A DNA stretch of 64,000 bases from positions 41,478,001-41,542,000 of the forward strand of contig JBAIAC010000001.1 of the NCBI GenBank assembly GCA_037349315.1. The letters run 5' to 3'. Source of the DNA: Chelydra serpentina. Its lineage: Eukaryota > Chordata > Testudines > Chelydridae. Below are positions 46,858 through 57,556 of the stretch, one piece after another. The notes under the pieces were generated by a model. That model was given only the letters and a program-made list of their open reading frames with translations, made no database searches and was not told the DNA's origin. The position numbers were made by a program, and so were the translations under genes. Positions within the stretch are counted from its first letter, which is position 1. Every line of letters begins with the position of its first letter.

Positions 46858-47132
46858 GGACTTGTCTACACTGGCAACGGCCCCGGCAGCGCTTTAACGT
46901 GGCTTGTGTAGTCGCAGTAGAGCACTGGGAGAGAGAGCTCTCCCAGTGCTCTAAAAAACCCCACCTCCACGAGGGGCGTAGCTACCACGGCTGGGAATGC
47001 GGCTCCCAGCGCTGGTGCACTGTCTACACTGGCGCTTTACAGCACTGAAACTTGCTGTGCTCAGGGGGGCGTTTTTCACACCCCGTGGGCAAGAACGTTG
47101 CAGCACTCTAAAGTGCCAGTGTAGACAAGCCC
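46858..47132. mobile_element. Harbinger-like MITE with internal hairpin, 275 bp
   Basis: Ends GGACTTGTCTACACTGGC and, inverted, GGGCTTGTCTACACTGGC, with TTT on both sides (46855-46857 and 47133-47135). Inside, 46918-46953 is a perfect hairpin with 16-bp arms (TAGAGCACTGGGAGAG) and a 4-nt loop. The tips are the same type as those of the tri-hairpin MITEs, suggesting one transposase source. Confidence 0.82.
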
Positions 47133-47135
47133 TTT

Positions 47136-47876
47136 GTGTTTTGATGGTAGTGAAGGAAGTAGTGCAGGAAGAAGAACCTGTCCCTGCCCATCACTGTGTA
47201 AAAACAATGGGTGAGAGTGGACTGGGTTTATGGACCAATAATGAGAAACTTTTGCTTTCTGATTATTCCCCCAAAAAACTGGAGACCCCCAAATCTCCTT
47301 ATTTCAGGTATACACATTGGGACCCAGTTCTGCACCTGTGAATGGGATGGTAAATTGTAGGTGTGAATTGGCATATATATTGGCCTGTGTAAAAAAGAAA
47401 GAGAAAATTCTCCCTTCCAAACAGATAGAAATAATCAATGGGCATGAAGTCAACAGTGTCCACCCTGGATACCTGCCCACCAGTGATGGGTATTTGTGGC
47501 AGCTGGGAGTTGTGAGGTTCAGTACAGACCATTGAATCATATATGTGCTCAGCTTCTGGATTCCATCCATGGGAGAGCCTTCTCCAAGAGCCATTGTGCA
47601 GACAAAGTTGTCACAGGAAAGGTGTTGTCACGGTTAGGAACACTCTGTACATTTCCCTCTGTTCTCTATGGAGCAAGTGATCTTCATGAGGCTGAAGCTG
47701 TTGCTTACCTGAGATAAATCCTCTGTATGTTTACATGCCTTCTGCAAGTGACCCAATAACAGGATTTTGCTACAGCTAAGGCATACTGGATACACAGTGG
47801 CATGTTCAAGTGGTAAAACAGAGTCCCTCCTCTCCACAAAATATTTTCATTAGGTAACAAGCTCTAGCCCAGTGGT
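47136..47876. other. No recognised feature
   Basis: Short frames only, without domains. Confidence 0.45.
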
Positions 47877-48420
47877 TCTCAACCCGTGGGCCACATGTGG
47901 CCAATTAGTACACAGTTGCGACCTAGCTGTGTGCTAAAAAATCATTCAAAATTTGCTGCTCTGGTCTGGCCGCGGCTGAGGCCAGGCTGGCTGATGGGGG
48001 TATAGTGTCCGGCAGTCCTGCTTTAGTGCTCCTGTCAGCAGCAGGCTGATGAGTGCCTCAGGGGGGCAGGGTGCAGGAGAGTGGGTCTCTGAGGAGGTTT
48101 ATGGGGGTGCTCTGAGAAGCATAGGCATGGGAACTAGAGGTTTGCGGGGGGTATTGAGGCACCCCCAGGTTTTACATGTGCCTCCGCTCCAGGCCCCGTG
48201 CCTGGGGTCCTGGCTGCCCGCCTGCAGTGAAGGTCCCAGCTGCCCCGTCCGGTGGGGCTCGGGTCCCAGCTGCCCGGTGCGGCAGGGTCCGTGGTTGTTT
48301 TTGTTTTTTCCTTCAGAGGGCTCAAAGAAAGGGATGTTTGGCAAAGACTTTTTGCCCATCTAAACCAAGGGAGGAGTCAGCAGTTTACTTCCCCACAAGC
48401 TGAAATTTTGGAAAAGTGAG
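47877..48420. repeat. hAT-like repeat, one end visible
   Basis: Starts with a typical hAT terminus at CAGTGGTTCTCAACC (about 47871-47886) and continues GC-rich to about 48300. I could not find the matching right end, so its extent is a guess. Confidence 0.4.
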
Positions 48421-49710
48421 CAGAAGAGCTTTTGCTTGGGTCAGGGTGTTGTAAATCTCTTTTAGATTGTGATAAAAAGCCTTTAACCTCTCATTCCAAA
48501 GGATCTGATGAAAACACCTTAGCTGTTTGTTTGCTAACCACCACTGGCATAGATGTATTTAAGTAAATGTTGCTTGGGTTGGAGTTTCTTATTTTTATGT
48601 CAGTATAGTTCCTATAGCTAAACTAATTTTCCATGTGTCTTCACACAGAATGGGGCATTAAATATTTTTTGTGTGTAAACGTGCACGGTTACTAAAGCCT
48701 GATATTGTGACTTGAACAAACATTTGTTATAATAAGCATGAAATGCAAGATGGACTGGAGAACGTGTCCATACCAGCAGCTGTTTCACCTTTTCCAGAGA
48801 GAATGGAGAAGCTGTTAAAGAGCAAGTGGTACAAGAAGATTTTTCATCTCATAGAGCGCAACTATAACAGTTGTTGCCTCTGGCAAGGATAATTCATGCC
48901 TTATTAGTGCTCATCTTTAAAGATTTTTTTAAAGGGGGGCACAAGCCAAGAAATGGTTGTTTGTACATTCTTGCTGAGTCACTTTAACTGGAAATTATAT
49001 TTTTTGTGTAATACTAATTGGATCAAACACATTTCACGTGTATATAAAAACGCTGAGTGAGAAAAAACAGTTCAGGAATGTAAATATTTGATAGCCACAA
49101 AAACAGACATATTTGCTTTATGAATGTTAGAAAAGGGACCAAAACAACAATAATATGTCACTACTTGTTATTTCTCAGGGTACAAACCCAATCTGCCTAT
49201 CATGTTCAGTCCTCTAAACCTATTACAAGCCATGCTCTTTTTCTGTCTTGCTTATGAGTCACTTTCTTAACAGCAACTTTATTTTTTATGTACGGTACTA
49301 CTGAAGTGTGCCTGTTCCATTGAAATGAAAACATGTCTGCAGTGATCTGTGTCTCCGGCACTGTACCTGAAGTCTGGACTACTGCTATACTCTCTGCTGG
49401 ATGACAGTAAAGGCCACATAACATTTGCAATTGGTCCAAAATGCATCAGCCCCTCTCCCAAACTGAAGATTTAGACAAGAGCACGTCACATGAGTGGGCT
49501 ACAGAGGGTGTGTCTTCAATTAGACTTTAAAAAAAAAAGTCCAGTGTCGCTACCACCAGTACAGTTCCAGCAGTGGTAGCGCAGGCAAGCGTGCTAGTGT
49601 AGACAGGCTACCAATGAGCATCTGAGCTATAGCCTCCATGTTAACTAGACCTGCTCTGAGCAAACCCAATCCCCACTGAAACATATTACAATAAAAAGCC
49701 ACATAGCAGT
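48421..49710. other. No gene; remnant MITE end
   Basis: Near 49545-49605 the sequence ends GCTAGTGTAGACAGGC, the inverted form of a GTCTACACT-type MITE tip, probably half of a decayed element. The rest is unremarkable. Confidence 0.4.
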
Positions 49711-50370
49711 TGTAGCGGGGCAAGATGGAATGGAGAACCCCACTCCTGTGGGAAAAGGCTAGGCTGTTTGGGGAAGCAGCCACAGCTGGGGCCACGCCCA
49801 GTCAGGCCACAGCTGGCCCTATAAAGGGGCTGTGAGCTAGGAACTGCATGAGAGTCTCTCTTCAGCCTTGGAGGGCTGAGGCCTTAGCTGCCTGGGAATA
49901 GAGTACTGGCTGCAGAGCAGTGCTGGGGAAAGGCAAGAGGTGCTGGGGAGCTCCAGTCTGGCAACTCCCTAGGCTGAGGCCTTGGGTAAGGCCAAAGGAG
50001 GTACTGGGGCTACAGAGATGCAGTCCAGAGATAGGCAGAGGCAGCTAGTCCAACCCCCTGCCAATAATGAGTGGCCTTTACAGACTGCAGTTTGCCCCAG
50101 TGAGCGGGGGGCTAGATGACGACTGGCAGTAGCCACTGAGGCAAGGTGGGTGTAGAGGGTTGGGGGTTCCCCTGGGAGGGGAGACCCAGAGTGTGGGAGT
50201 ACTGCTGGGGCAGAACCTCGAGGTAAAAGGGTACCAGAGTCCAGGAAGGACACATGGGCCTGAGACAGGTGAGACACTGGCCAGCAGAGGGTGCTCTAGA
50301 GCTGGAGTTGAGCTAATTCCCAAGATGACTGGCAGGAGGTGCTGTGCCCGTGAGTTATTGCATTGCTACA
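49711..50370 (+). repeat. LTR-like repeat, TGTAGC...GCTACA
   Basis: Purine-rich 660-bp stretch starting TGTAGCGGGGCAAG and ending GCATTGCTACA, an inverted-terminus pattern of an LTR. It contains a promoter-like CCTATAAAGGGG at 49818-49829. No coding interior and no confirmed duplication. Confidence 0.5.
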
Positions 50371-50942
50371 CTGATATTAGGAGCCCTTCAGTCTTCTATT
50401 TCTCTTCTTCCTCCTGCCAAGCTGCTCATTCACCATCTCTGGTTCCTGGTTTTCCTCAGCAGATTATAGGATCCTGGCAATGTGTCTGGCATGTCTCAAT
50501 TCAGGTCCTTGTCCCCTTGCTCTTCCTGGTTCATGGACCTGGTAACCTTTGCCTCTGCCTTGTCACTCTCCAATGCACTGCATTGAGCCTCTATGCTGTC
50601 CAGAAGCACCTCGGTCTGAGTGAAGGGGATAAGTCCCAAGGATTTGAACCAGCTCACGGCAAAAGGGGTAGTCATAAACCAGATTGACTGCGATAGTTCT
50701 ACGTCCTATTATATAGGACTTTGAATCCCTTTATTTTTTCACAACACTGCTTGCTGATCTGAGTGATAACCATTTTGACTAGTTGCTCAGCCATTTGATC
50801 AGTTATTAAAATATTGAAAATTACTGAGGTCAGCTGGTCCTGGATCTCCTCCTCCTCTTTTGATGCATACCAGATGTCAGGCTCAGACCAATTGGCAGCA
50901 CATCTGCAAGATGGCCTCCTCTGAGATGTGCTGGCATAATCG
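50371..50942. other. No recognised feature
   Basis: No gene or element identified. Confidence 0.45.
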
Positions 50943-51122
50943 GGGGGGGATAGCTCAGTGGTTTGAGCATTAGCCTGCTAAACCCAGGGTTGTGAGTTCA
51001 ATCCTTGAGGGGGCCATTTAGGGATCTGGGGCAAAAATTGGGGATTGGTCCTGCTTTGAGCAGGGGGGTTGGACTAGATGACCTCCTAAGGTCCCTTCCA
51101 ACCTTGATATTCTATGATTCTA
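50943..51122 (+). mobile_element. tRNA-derived SINE with CR1 tail (Cry-type)
   Basis: The head contains A-box TAGCTCAGTGG (50951-50961) and B-box GAGTTCAATCC (50994-51004), followed by a conserved GGGATCTGGGGCAAAAATTG body. The last 77 bp (51046-51122) are nearly identical to the 3' end of the intact CR1 (57562-57640), finishing in ATTCTATGATTCT. This shared tail is how the SINE would recruit CR1 reverse transcriptase. A young copy. Confidence 0.93.
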
Positions 51123-51472
51123 AGTCAAAGAAGCTAATCATTGTGAAAAGACCATGCAGCTGAGCTCAATGTTGTGTGGATAAAATGATCTGTACAGGTA
51201 AGCATCTTCATCTTGACTTTTGTTTTGTGGAGTACCATCTAAACAGTGACTGATGTGCTATGCAATAGCAGTTGGAGTATTTGCACCGTTGGGATTATTA
51301 TATCCGGGATCCCCATCCACAGTGCCACTGTGCTGGTGGAGATGGCACCATGGTTAGCCTTTCTTTGAGAGTTTAATCCAAATGGTGGTTCTAAAGTCCA
51401 GATTATGGGGAATGTTTACAGACACCTTTTCTCCACAGCCTGCTGGACTGCACGTGAGAGGCACACTGCACA
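51123..51472. other. No recognised feature
   Basis: No gene or element identified. Confidence 0.45.
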
Positions 51473-51480
51473 ATCTAGTC

Positions 51481-52383
51481 CAGGGATCTCAAACTCAAAT
51501 GACCACAAGGGCCACATGAGAACTAGTACATTGGCCCGAGGGCCGCATCACTGAAACCTTTTCATACCATGATACAAAATATAGTCAAAAATGAAGAGTA
51601 ATACAGTCATTGTCATCAATCAGTCCTCACAGAGAGAGCGCCGATCACAACACGTCAGACATGTTGTTCGAGCCAGTCCTCCAACTACCCGCTGGCCAAG
51701 CTGTCAGTAGCACCAGACACCCGATTGACATAGTGCACAGCAGCCTAGAACTCCTGAGCGATCCGCCAACTGCAGCCTCCCAAGCAGCTGAGATTACAGA
51801 CACGCGCCACCACGCCGGGCCAGAGTAATATAGTATGCTATTAAAAGTCAATGTATTATCTATTTTAAAACTGTAATGCAAAGAGGAGTTTTATTAAAAT
51901 ATAAACACTTGTAACTATTCCTTATGTGGTCAGTAACACTGATGATCTACACTAACAGTCTATCAACATAGCTGTAATGGCAGGAACTTTTTAAAGTAAT
52001 TATTCATACAAAATACGTTGCCACTTTTAACAAACATTCTTCCCAACTACTCACACCAAAAAATCATCCATGCTGAACTTCATACCTCAGACTGCTCGTC
52101 TAGTCCATAGGCCCAAGCCCTGCCCTGCCTCGTCCCTCCCCTTCCCTAAATCTCCGCCTCTTCTCCGCCTCCTCCCCCCTCACTCCTGGAAAGTCCTAAG
52201 CGCCACCAAACAGCTGTTTGGCAGCGGGAAGTCCTGGGAGGAAAGCAGAGAAGCAGGGACACAGTGTGCTTGGGGAGAAAACGGGGAGGGGAGGGGAGGG
52301 GAGCTTGGCTGCTGGTGGAATCGGCGCCTATGGCGGGCCGCAGGAAATAACTCCGCAGGCCGCATGTGTGTTTGAGACCCCTG
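51481..52383. mobile_element. hAT-type element with perfect 8-bp duplication
   Basis: Ends CAGGGATCTCAAACTCAAAT and, inverted, CAGGGGTCTCAAACACACAT, flanked by ATCTAGTC on both sides (51473-51480 and 52384-52391). Same family as 22840-24015. A foreign 218-bp segment (51604-51821) is inserted in its left part. Non-coding. Confidence 0.92.
51604..51821 (-). pseudogene. 7SL/SRP-RNA-derived retroposed element
   Basis: On the minus strand it begins CCGGCGTGGTGGCGCGTG and continues through GGGAGGCTGCAG, GGATCGCTCAGGAGTTCT and ATCGGGTGTC, in the order and spacing of the first 120 nt (Alu domain) of vertebrate 7SL RNA. The match lies at about 51705-51820. The remaining 100 nt (51604-51704) are not 7SL S-domain and I do not recognise them. 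It is flanked by an exact 9-bp duplication AGAGTAATA (51595-51603 and 51822-51830), the mark of target-primed insertion, and has no poly(A) tail. It follows 7SL rather than primate Alu where the two differ. Whether it is one retropseudogene or a member of a SINE family needs a genome search. Confidence 0.85.
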
Positions 52384-52478
52384 ATCTAGTCCATAATATT
52401 TTAATGTTCTTATAACCCAGACAAGAATATGTACAGCCTACAGTACAACTAAGTTTTATTGTATCTCTTCTCAATCCA

Positions 52479-52674
52479 GGCTGTATCTACATTAGACTTT
52501 CCAACTGCTTTTGGCAATGAGGGGTTGACTATGACATGATAGAACAGATGTTGAACTTAGTTGACTAAGTCCACACCAGAGACAACTGAATTCAACATCA
52601 GTTGCATGGTGCTTGGGACAGTTGTATTTTATACCTATTGACAAACAGATGAAAATGGTAATATAGACCCAGCC
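52479..52674. mobile_element. Short MITE, Harbinger-like tips
   Basis: Inverted ends GGCTGTATCTACATTAGAC and GGCTGGGTCTATATTACC bound about 196 bp of non-coding sequence. The tips vary around the GTCTACACT core. The flanking triplets (CCA and TGA) do not match. Confidence 0.55.
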
Positions 52675-52909
52675 TGAAAGTTCTCTGAATGGAATTACAC
52701 TAAATAATTCTTTCTTACCTTGCATACATGTACTTAAAATAGTCTGTAGATTCTATATGAATGTATAACTATGTTATACATTGCTATAGAATAATTTTAA
52801 AGCATGACTAAAATATGTTTATAAGCTGCTGCATACTCTGGTTATTTACCTAAATAATTCATATTTGTAGTTAAGCTGACTTTATGGATAACCACTAGTG
52901 GAGTAGCTG

Positions 52910-53049
52910 ACAACTTAATAAGGATAAATAGTTCTATGGAGTGATCTGGATTGCCTGGTAAAATGGGCTGATTTGAACATGTTTTAATGCCGCCAGATGC
53001 AAGGTCATACATCAAGGAACCAAGAATATAGATCACACCTATAGGATTT
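52910..53049 (+). mobile_element. Old CR1, left part (split by the intact CR1)
   Basis: A conceptual plus-strand translation resembles the ORF2 region just after the catalytic core. The homology resumes at 57644, so the intact CR1 landed inside this older copy. Confidence 0.6.
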
Positions 53050-53645
53050 GCGAACAGGGGCTGCAAACAGGGGAGTTTGAGAGGAATTGCTCCAGGTAAA
53101 GCAGGAGCAAATACAGGACCCTTGGGGACCGTGTGCTGTGGCTGGCAGTTGGAAGCTGTGAGCTTCTACACCAGGGGGCGGGGCTAATCAATCAGGGAGG
53201 CCGGGGCTTTATAAAGCCGTGCACAAGCGACCAGGGGCTGCAAACAGGGGAGTTTGAGAGGGAGTTTGTAAGGGGAGCACGAAGGGGGCAAGCTATCCTT
53301 GCCATTCCTAATTCTTTTTACCCAAACTAAAGGGAGAGGCAGAGCAACCAGGTGGCTGCAGACGGGGGAGTGAGTATCTGTTGAGGGGTCAGTTTGGCAC
53401 TTTGTCCGTGTGCTAGAGTGTTTGATTTCCTGTTTGAAAAGTGTGATTTGGGAGTGCTTCATTGCAGACTCTTCTAAAAAGACTGTCAGTCAGCTGCACA
53501 CCAGCGGAGCAGCGCATAGCAGAGAAGCAAACAGGTGGAGTTAGCCTGGGAGTTCGCCTGGAGAGAACCTACTGAGGCATCCCCCTTGCAGGTTTCCCTG
53601 AGTAGCTTCTGCCACAAGTAAGAAAACTCTTCGAAGGAAGGAACT
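53050..53645 (+). promoter_or_regulatory. 5' UTR/promoter region of the intact CR1
   Basis: Contains a direct repeat: CAGGGGCTGCAAACAGGGG occurs at about 53054 and again about 177 bp later, with a weaker third trace near 53348. LINE 5' UTRs often consist of such promoter monomers. The segment between holds GGGGGCGGGGC (an Sp1-like GC box, 53166-53176) and CTTTATAAAGC (53207-53217). The exact 5' terminus is not certain. Confidence 0.6.
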
Positions 53646-54662
53646 ATGGATGCTGAGCGATCCGCTGTCGTGACCTGCACAGGATGTGCCATGTTTGTCT
53701 TTCTTCCACAGGATAGAAGCGACTTTGTCTGTACAAAGTGCAAGCTGATCTCCATATTGGAGGAGAAGATTCAAGGTCTGGAGAAACGAGTATCAACCCT
53801 GCGTTCCATAAAAGAAAATGAGGAGTTCCTGGATAGACGTCAGGATAGGCTTCAGCGGGCGCAGTGTTGTGAGGATTCAGAGCAGGCTGCGCAGCGGGGA
53901 CAGAAGACCAGCGAGGATAATTGGCGGCATGTGACCTCCAGAAGAGGAAAGAGTATGAGACAAGTCCATGTACAAGAAACGCATATTCAGATGAGCAACC
54001 GTTTTCATGTTCTCTCCACAGGCACTAGTGCAGAGAGTGGAGTGAATGATGCATCTGAGGGAACAGAGCAGAAGGAGACTCCACTGATTGGAAGGCATGA
54101 GATGCACAGTCCTAGGGATGGGGGTTCCACGACCACCACTCCCAAGAGGAGGAGGAGGGTGGTGGTGGTCGGGGACTCTCTCCTCAGGGGGACTGAGTCA
54201 TCTATCTGCCGCCCTGACCGGGAAAACCGAGAGGTGTGCTGCTTGCCAGGGGCTAGGATTCGTGATGTGACGGAGAGACTGCCGAGACTCATCAAGCCCT
54301 CAGATCGCTACCCCTTCCTGCTTCTCCACGTGGGCACCAATGATACTGCCAAGAATGACCTTGAGCGTATTACTGCAGACTACGTGGCTCTGGGAAGAAG
54401 GATAAAGGCGTTTGAGGCGCAAGTGGTGTTCTCGTCCATTCTCCCTGTGGCAGGAAAAGTCCGGGGTAGAGACCGTCGAATCGTGGAAGTCAACGAATGG
54501 CTACGCAGATGGTGTCGGAGAGAAGGGTTTGGATTCTTTGACCATGGGATGGTGTTCCAAGAAGAAGGAGTGCTAGGCAGAGACGGGCTCCACCTGACGA
54601 AGAGAGGGAAGAGCATCTTTGGAAGCAGGCTGGCCAACCTAGTGAGGAGGGCTTTAAACTAG
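53646..54662 (+). CDS. CR1 ORF1 protein: zinc-binding N-terminus plus GDSL-type esterase
   Basis: A 338-residue intact ORF starting at a real ATG and ending TAG. Residues 11, 14, 29 and 32 are a CxxC..CxxC pair resembling a zinc-finger/PHD remnant. Residues 35-70 are charged and helix-prone (possible coiled coil), and 90-170 are low-complexity and basic. Residues 170-335 form an SGNH/GDSL-type hydrolase: the nucleophile Ser178 in GDSLL, the Asn block GTND (230-233) and the catalytic Asp-His in DGLHLT (313-318). Esterase-bearing ORF1s are established for CR1 elements. ORF1 proteins bind RNA and assemble the RNP; the esterase role is not settled. No stops or frameshifts, implying a young copy. 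Confidence 0.95.
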   Translation: MDAERSAVVTCTGCAMFVFLPQDRSDFVCTKCKLISILEEKIQGLEKRVSTLRSIKENEEFLDRRQDRLQRAQCCEDSEQAAQRGQKTSEDNWRHVTSRRGKSMRQVHVQETHIQMSNRFHVLSTGTSAESGVNDASEGTEQKETPLIGRHEMHSPRDGGSTTTTPKRRRRVVVVGDSLLRGTESSICRPDRENREVCCLPGARIRDVTERLPRLIKPSDRYPFLLLHVGTNDTAKNDLERITADYVALGRRIKAFEAQVVFSSILPVAGKVRGRDRRIVEVNEWLRRWCRREGFGFFDHGMVFQEEGVLGRDGLHLTKRGKSIFGSRLANLVRRALN

Positions 54663-54706
54663 GTTCACCGGGGGAAGGAGACCAAAGCCCCGAGGTAAGT
54701 GGGGAA

Positions 54707-57556
54707 GTGGGATACCGGGAGGAAGCACAAGTAGGTGAGTGCAAGAGGGGAGGGCTCCTGCCCCATACTGGGACAGCAGGACAATCGGTGAGTTATCTTA
54801 AATGCCTATACACAAATGCAAGAAGCCTGGGGAACAAGCAGGGAGAACTGGAAGTCCTGGCACAGTCAAGGAATTATGACGTAATTGGAATAACAGAGAC
54901 TTGGTGGGATAACTCACACGATTGGAGTACTGTCATGGATGGATATAAACTGTTCAGGAAGGATAGGCAGGGCAGAAAAGGTGGGGGAGTTGCGTTGTAT
55001 GTAAGAGAGCAGTATGACTGCTCAGAGCTCCAGTATGAAACTGCAGAAAAACCTGAGAGTCTCTGGATTAAATTGAGAAGTGTGAGCAACAAGGGTAATG
55101 TCGTGGTGGGAGTCTGCTACAGACCACCAGACCAGGGGGATGAGGTGGACGAGGCTTTCTTCCAGCAACTAACAGAAGTTACTAGATCACAGGCCCTGGT
55201 TCTCATGGGTGACTTTAATCACCCCGACATCTGCTGGGAGAGCAATACAGCGGTCCACAGACAATCCAGGAAGTTTTTGGAAAGTGTAGGGGACAATTTC
55301 CTGGTGCAAGTGCTGGAGGAACCAACTAGGGGAAAAGCTCTTCTTGACCTGCTGCTCACAAACAGGGAAGAAATAGTAGCGGAAGCAATAGTGGATGGGA
55401 ACCTGGGAGGCAGTGACCATGAGATGGTCGAGTTCAGGATCCTGACACAAGGAAGAAAGGAGAACAGTAGAATACAGAGCCTGGACTTCAGAAAAGCAGA
55501 CTTTGACTCCCTCAGGGAACTGATGGGCAATGTCCCCTGGGAGAATAACATGAGGGGGAAAGGAGTCGAGGAAAGCTGGCTGTATTTTAAAGAAACCTTA
55601 TTGAGGTTGCAGGAACAAACCATCCCGATGTGTAGAAAGAAAAGTAAATATGGCAGGCGACCAGCTTGGCTTAACAGTGAAATCCTTGCTCGTCTTAAAC
55701 ACAAAAAAGCAGCTTACAAGAAGTGGAAGATTGGACAAATGACCAGGGAGGAGTATAAAAATATTGTTCAGGCATGCAGGAGTGAAATTAGGAAGGCCAA
55801 ATCACACTTGGAGTTGCAGCTAGCTGGAGATGTTAGGAGTAACAGGAAGGGTTTCTTCAGGTATGTTAGCAACAAGAAGAAAGTCAAGGAACGGGTGGGC
55901 CCCTTGCTGAATGAGGGAGGGAACCTTGTGACAGAGGATGTGGAGAAAGCTAGTGTACTCAATGCTTTTTTTGCCTCTGTCTTCACAGACAAGGTCAGCT
56001 CCCAGGTGGCTGCACTCCGCAGCACGGTATGGGGAGGAGGTGACCAGCCCTCTGTGGAGAAAGAAGTAGTTCGGGACTATTTAGAAAAGCTGGACGAACA
56101 CAAGTCCATGGGGCCGGATGCACTGCATCCGAGGGTGCTAAAGGAGTTGGCCGATGTGATTGCAGAGCCATTGGCCATTATCTTTGACAAATCATGGCAA
56201 TCGGGGGAGGTCCCGGATGACTGGAAAAAAGCTAATGTAGTGCCCATCTTTAAAAAAGGGAAGAAGGAAGATCCGGGGAACTACAGGCCAGTCAGTCTCA
56301 CCTCAATCCCTGGAAAAATCATGGAACAGGTCCTCAAGGAATCAATTTTGAACCACTTAAAGGAGGGGAAAGTGATCAGGAACAGTCAGCATGGATTCAC
56401 CAAGGGCAAGTCATGCCTGACTAACCTAATTGCCTTCTATGATGAGATAACTGGCTCTGTGGATGAGGGGAAAGCAGTGGATGTGCTATTTCTTGACTTT
56501 AGCAAAGCTTTTGATACAGTCTCGCACAGTGTTCTTGCCAGCAAGTTAAAGAAGTATGGGCTGGATGAATGGACGGTAAGGTGGATAGAAAACTGGTTGG
56601 ATGGTCGTGCTCAACGGGTAGTGATCAATGGCTCCATGTCTAGTTGGCAGCCGGTATCAAGTGGAGTGCCCCAAGGGTCGGTGCTGGGGCCGGTTTTGTT
56701 CAATATCTTCATCAATGACCTGGAGGATGGTGTGGACTGCACCCTTAGCAAGTTTGCAGATGACACTAAACTGGGAGGAGTGGTTGATACGCTGGAGGGT
56801 AGGGATAGGATACAGAGGGACCTAGACAAATTAGAGGATTGGGCCAAAAGAAATCTGATGAGGTTCAACAAGGACAAGTGCAGAGTCCTGCACTTAGGAC
56901 GGAAGAATCCCATGCACTGCTACAGACTAGGGACCGAATGGCTGGGCAGCAGTTCTGCAGAAAAGGACCTAGGGGTTACAGTGGACGAAAAGCTGAATAT
57001 GAGTCAACAGTGTGCCCTTGTTGCCAAGAAGGCTAACGGCATTTTGGGCTGTATAAGTAGGGGCATTTCCTGCAGATCGAGGGACGTGATTATTCCCCTC
57101 TATTCGGCACTGGTGAGGCCTTATTTGGAGTACTGTGTCCAGTTTTGGGCCCCACACTACAAAAAGGATGTGGATAAATTGGAAAGAGTCCAATGGAGGG
57201 CAACAAAAATGATTAGGGGGCTGGAGCACATGACTTATGAGGAGAGGCTGAGGGAACTGAGATTGTTTAGCCTGCAGAAGAGACGAGTGAGGGGGGATTT
57301 GATAGCTGCTTTCAACTACCTAAAAGGGGGTTCCAAAGAGGATGGATCTAGACTGTTCTCAGTGGTAGAAGATGACAGAACAAGGAGTAATGGTCTCAAG
57401 TTGCAGAGGGGGAGGTTTAGATTGGATATTAGGAAAAACTTTTTCACTAGTAGGGTGGTGAAGCACTGGAATGGGTTACCTAGGGAGGTGGTGGAATCTC
57501 CTTCCTTAGAGGTTTTTAAGGTCAGGCTTGACAAAGCCCTGGCTGGGATGATCTAG
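54707..57556 (+). CDS. CR1 ORF2 protein: endonuclease and reverse transcriptase, intact
   Basis: A 949-codon open frame. An APE-type endonuclease occupies about residues 30-245: CLYTNARS (33-40), ITETWW (62-67), GVCYRPP, GDFNHPD (168-174) and SDHEM (236-240), all with catalytic residues present. The reverse transcriptase follows, with [26 protein letters not shown] and catalytic FADDTKLGG (FADD at 683-686), and then a CR1 thumb and C-terminus ending KALAGMI. The frame opens with GTG at 54707 and has no ATG until codon 77, inside the endonuclease. It is also open leftwards across the ORF1 stop. Translation must therefore begin by reinitiation, at a non-AUG codon, or by coupling to ORF1. This is the best candidate in the window for an active LINE. 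Confidence 0.95.
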   Translation: MGYREEAQVGECKRGGLLPHTGTAGQSVSYLKCLYTNARSLGNKQGELEVLAQSRNYDVIGITETWWDNSHDWSTVMDGYKLFRKDRQGRKGGGVALYVREQYDCSELQYETAEKPESLWIKLRSVSNKGNVVVGVCYRPPDQGDEVDEAFFQQLTEVTRSQALVLMGDFNHPDICWESNTAVHRQSRKFLESVGDNFLVQVLEEPTRGKALLDLLLTNREEIVAEAIVDGNLGGSDHEMVEFRILTQGRKENSRIQSLDFRKADFDSLRELMGNVPWENNMRGKGVEESWLYFKETLLRLQEQTIPMCRKKSKYGRRPAWLNSEILARLKHKKAAYKKWKIGQMTREEYKNIVQACRSEIRKAKSHLELQLAGDVRSNRKGFFRYVSNKKKVKERVGPLLNEGGNLVTEDVEKASVLNAFFASVFTDKVSSQVAALRSTVWGGGDQPSVEKEVVRDYLEKLDEHKSMGPDALHPRVLKELADVIAEPLAIIFDKSWQSGEVPDDWKKANVVPIFKKGKKEDPGNYRPVSLTSIPGKIMEQVLKESILNHLKEGKVIRNSQHGFTKGKSCLTNLIAFYDEITGSVDEGKAVDVLFLDFSKAFDTVSHSVLASKLKKYGLDEWTVRWIENWLDGRAQRVVINGSMSSWQPVSSGVPQGSVLGPVLFNIFINDLEDGVDCTLSKFADDTKLGGVVDTLEGRDRIQRDLDKLEDWAKRNLMRFNKDKCRVLHLGRKNPMHCYRLGTEWLGSSSAEKDLGVTVDEKLNMSQQCALVAKKANGILGCISRGISCRSRDVIIPLYSALVRPYLEYCVQFWAPHYKKDVDKLERVQWRATKMIRGLEHMTYEERLRELRLFSLQKRRVRGDLIAAFNYLKGGSKEDGSRLFSVVEDDRTRSNGLKLQRGRFRLDIRKNFFTSRVVKHWNGLPREVVESPSLEVFKVRLDKALAGMI

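Noticed and set aside
51604..51821. Human Alu contamination
   Set aside because: The sequence follows 7SL rather than Alu where they differ (GAGTTCT..GGCTG and ATCGGGTGTC), is diverged, and is embedded with a target duplication in a reptilian hAT element.
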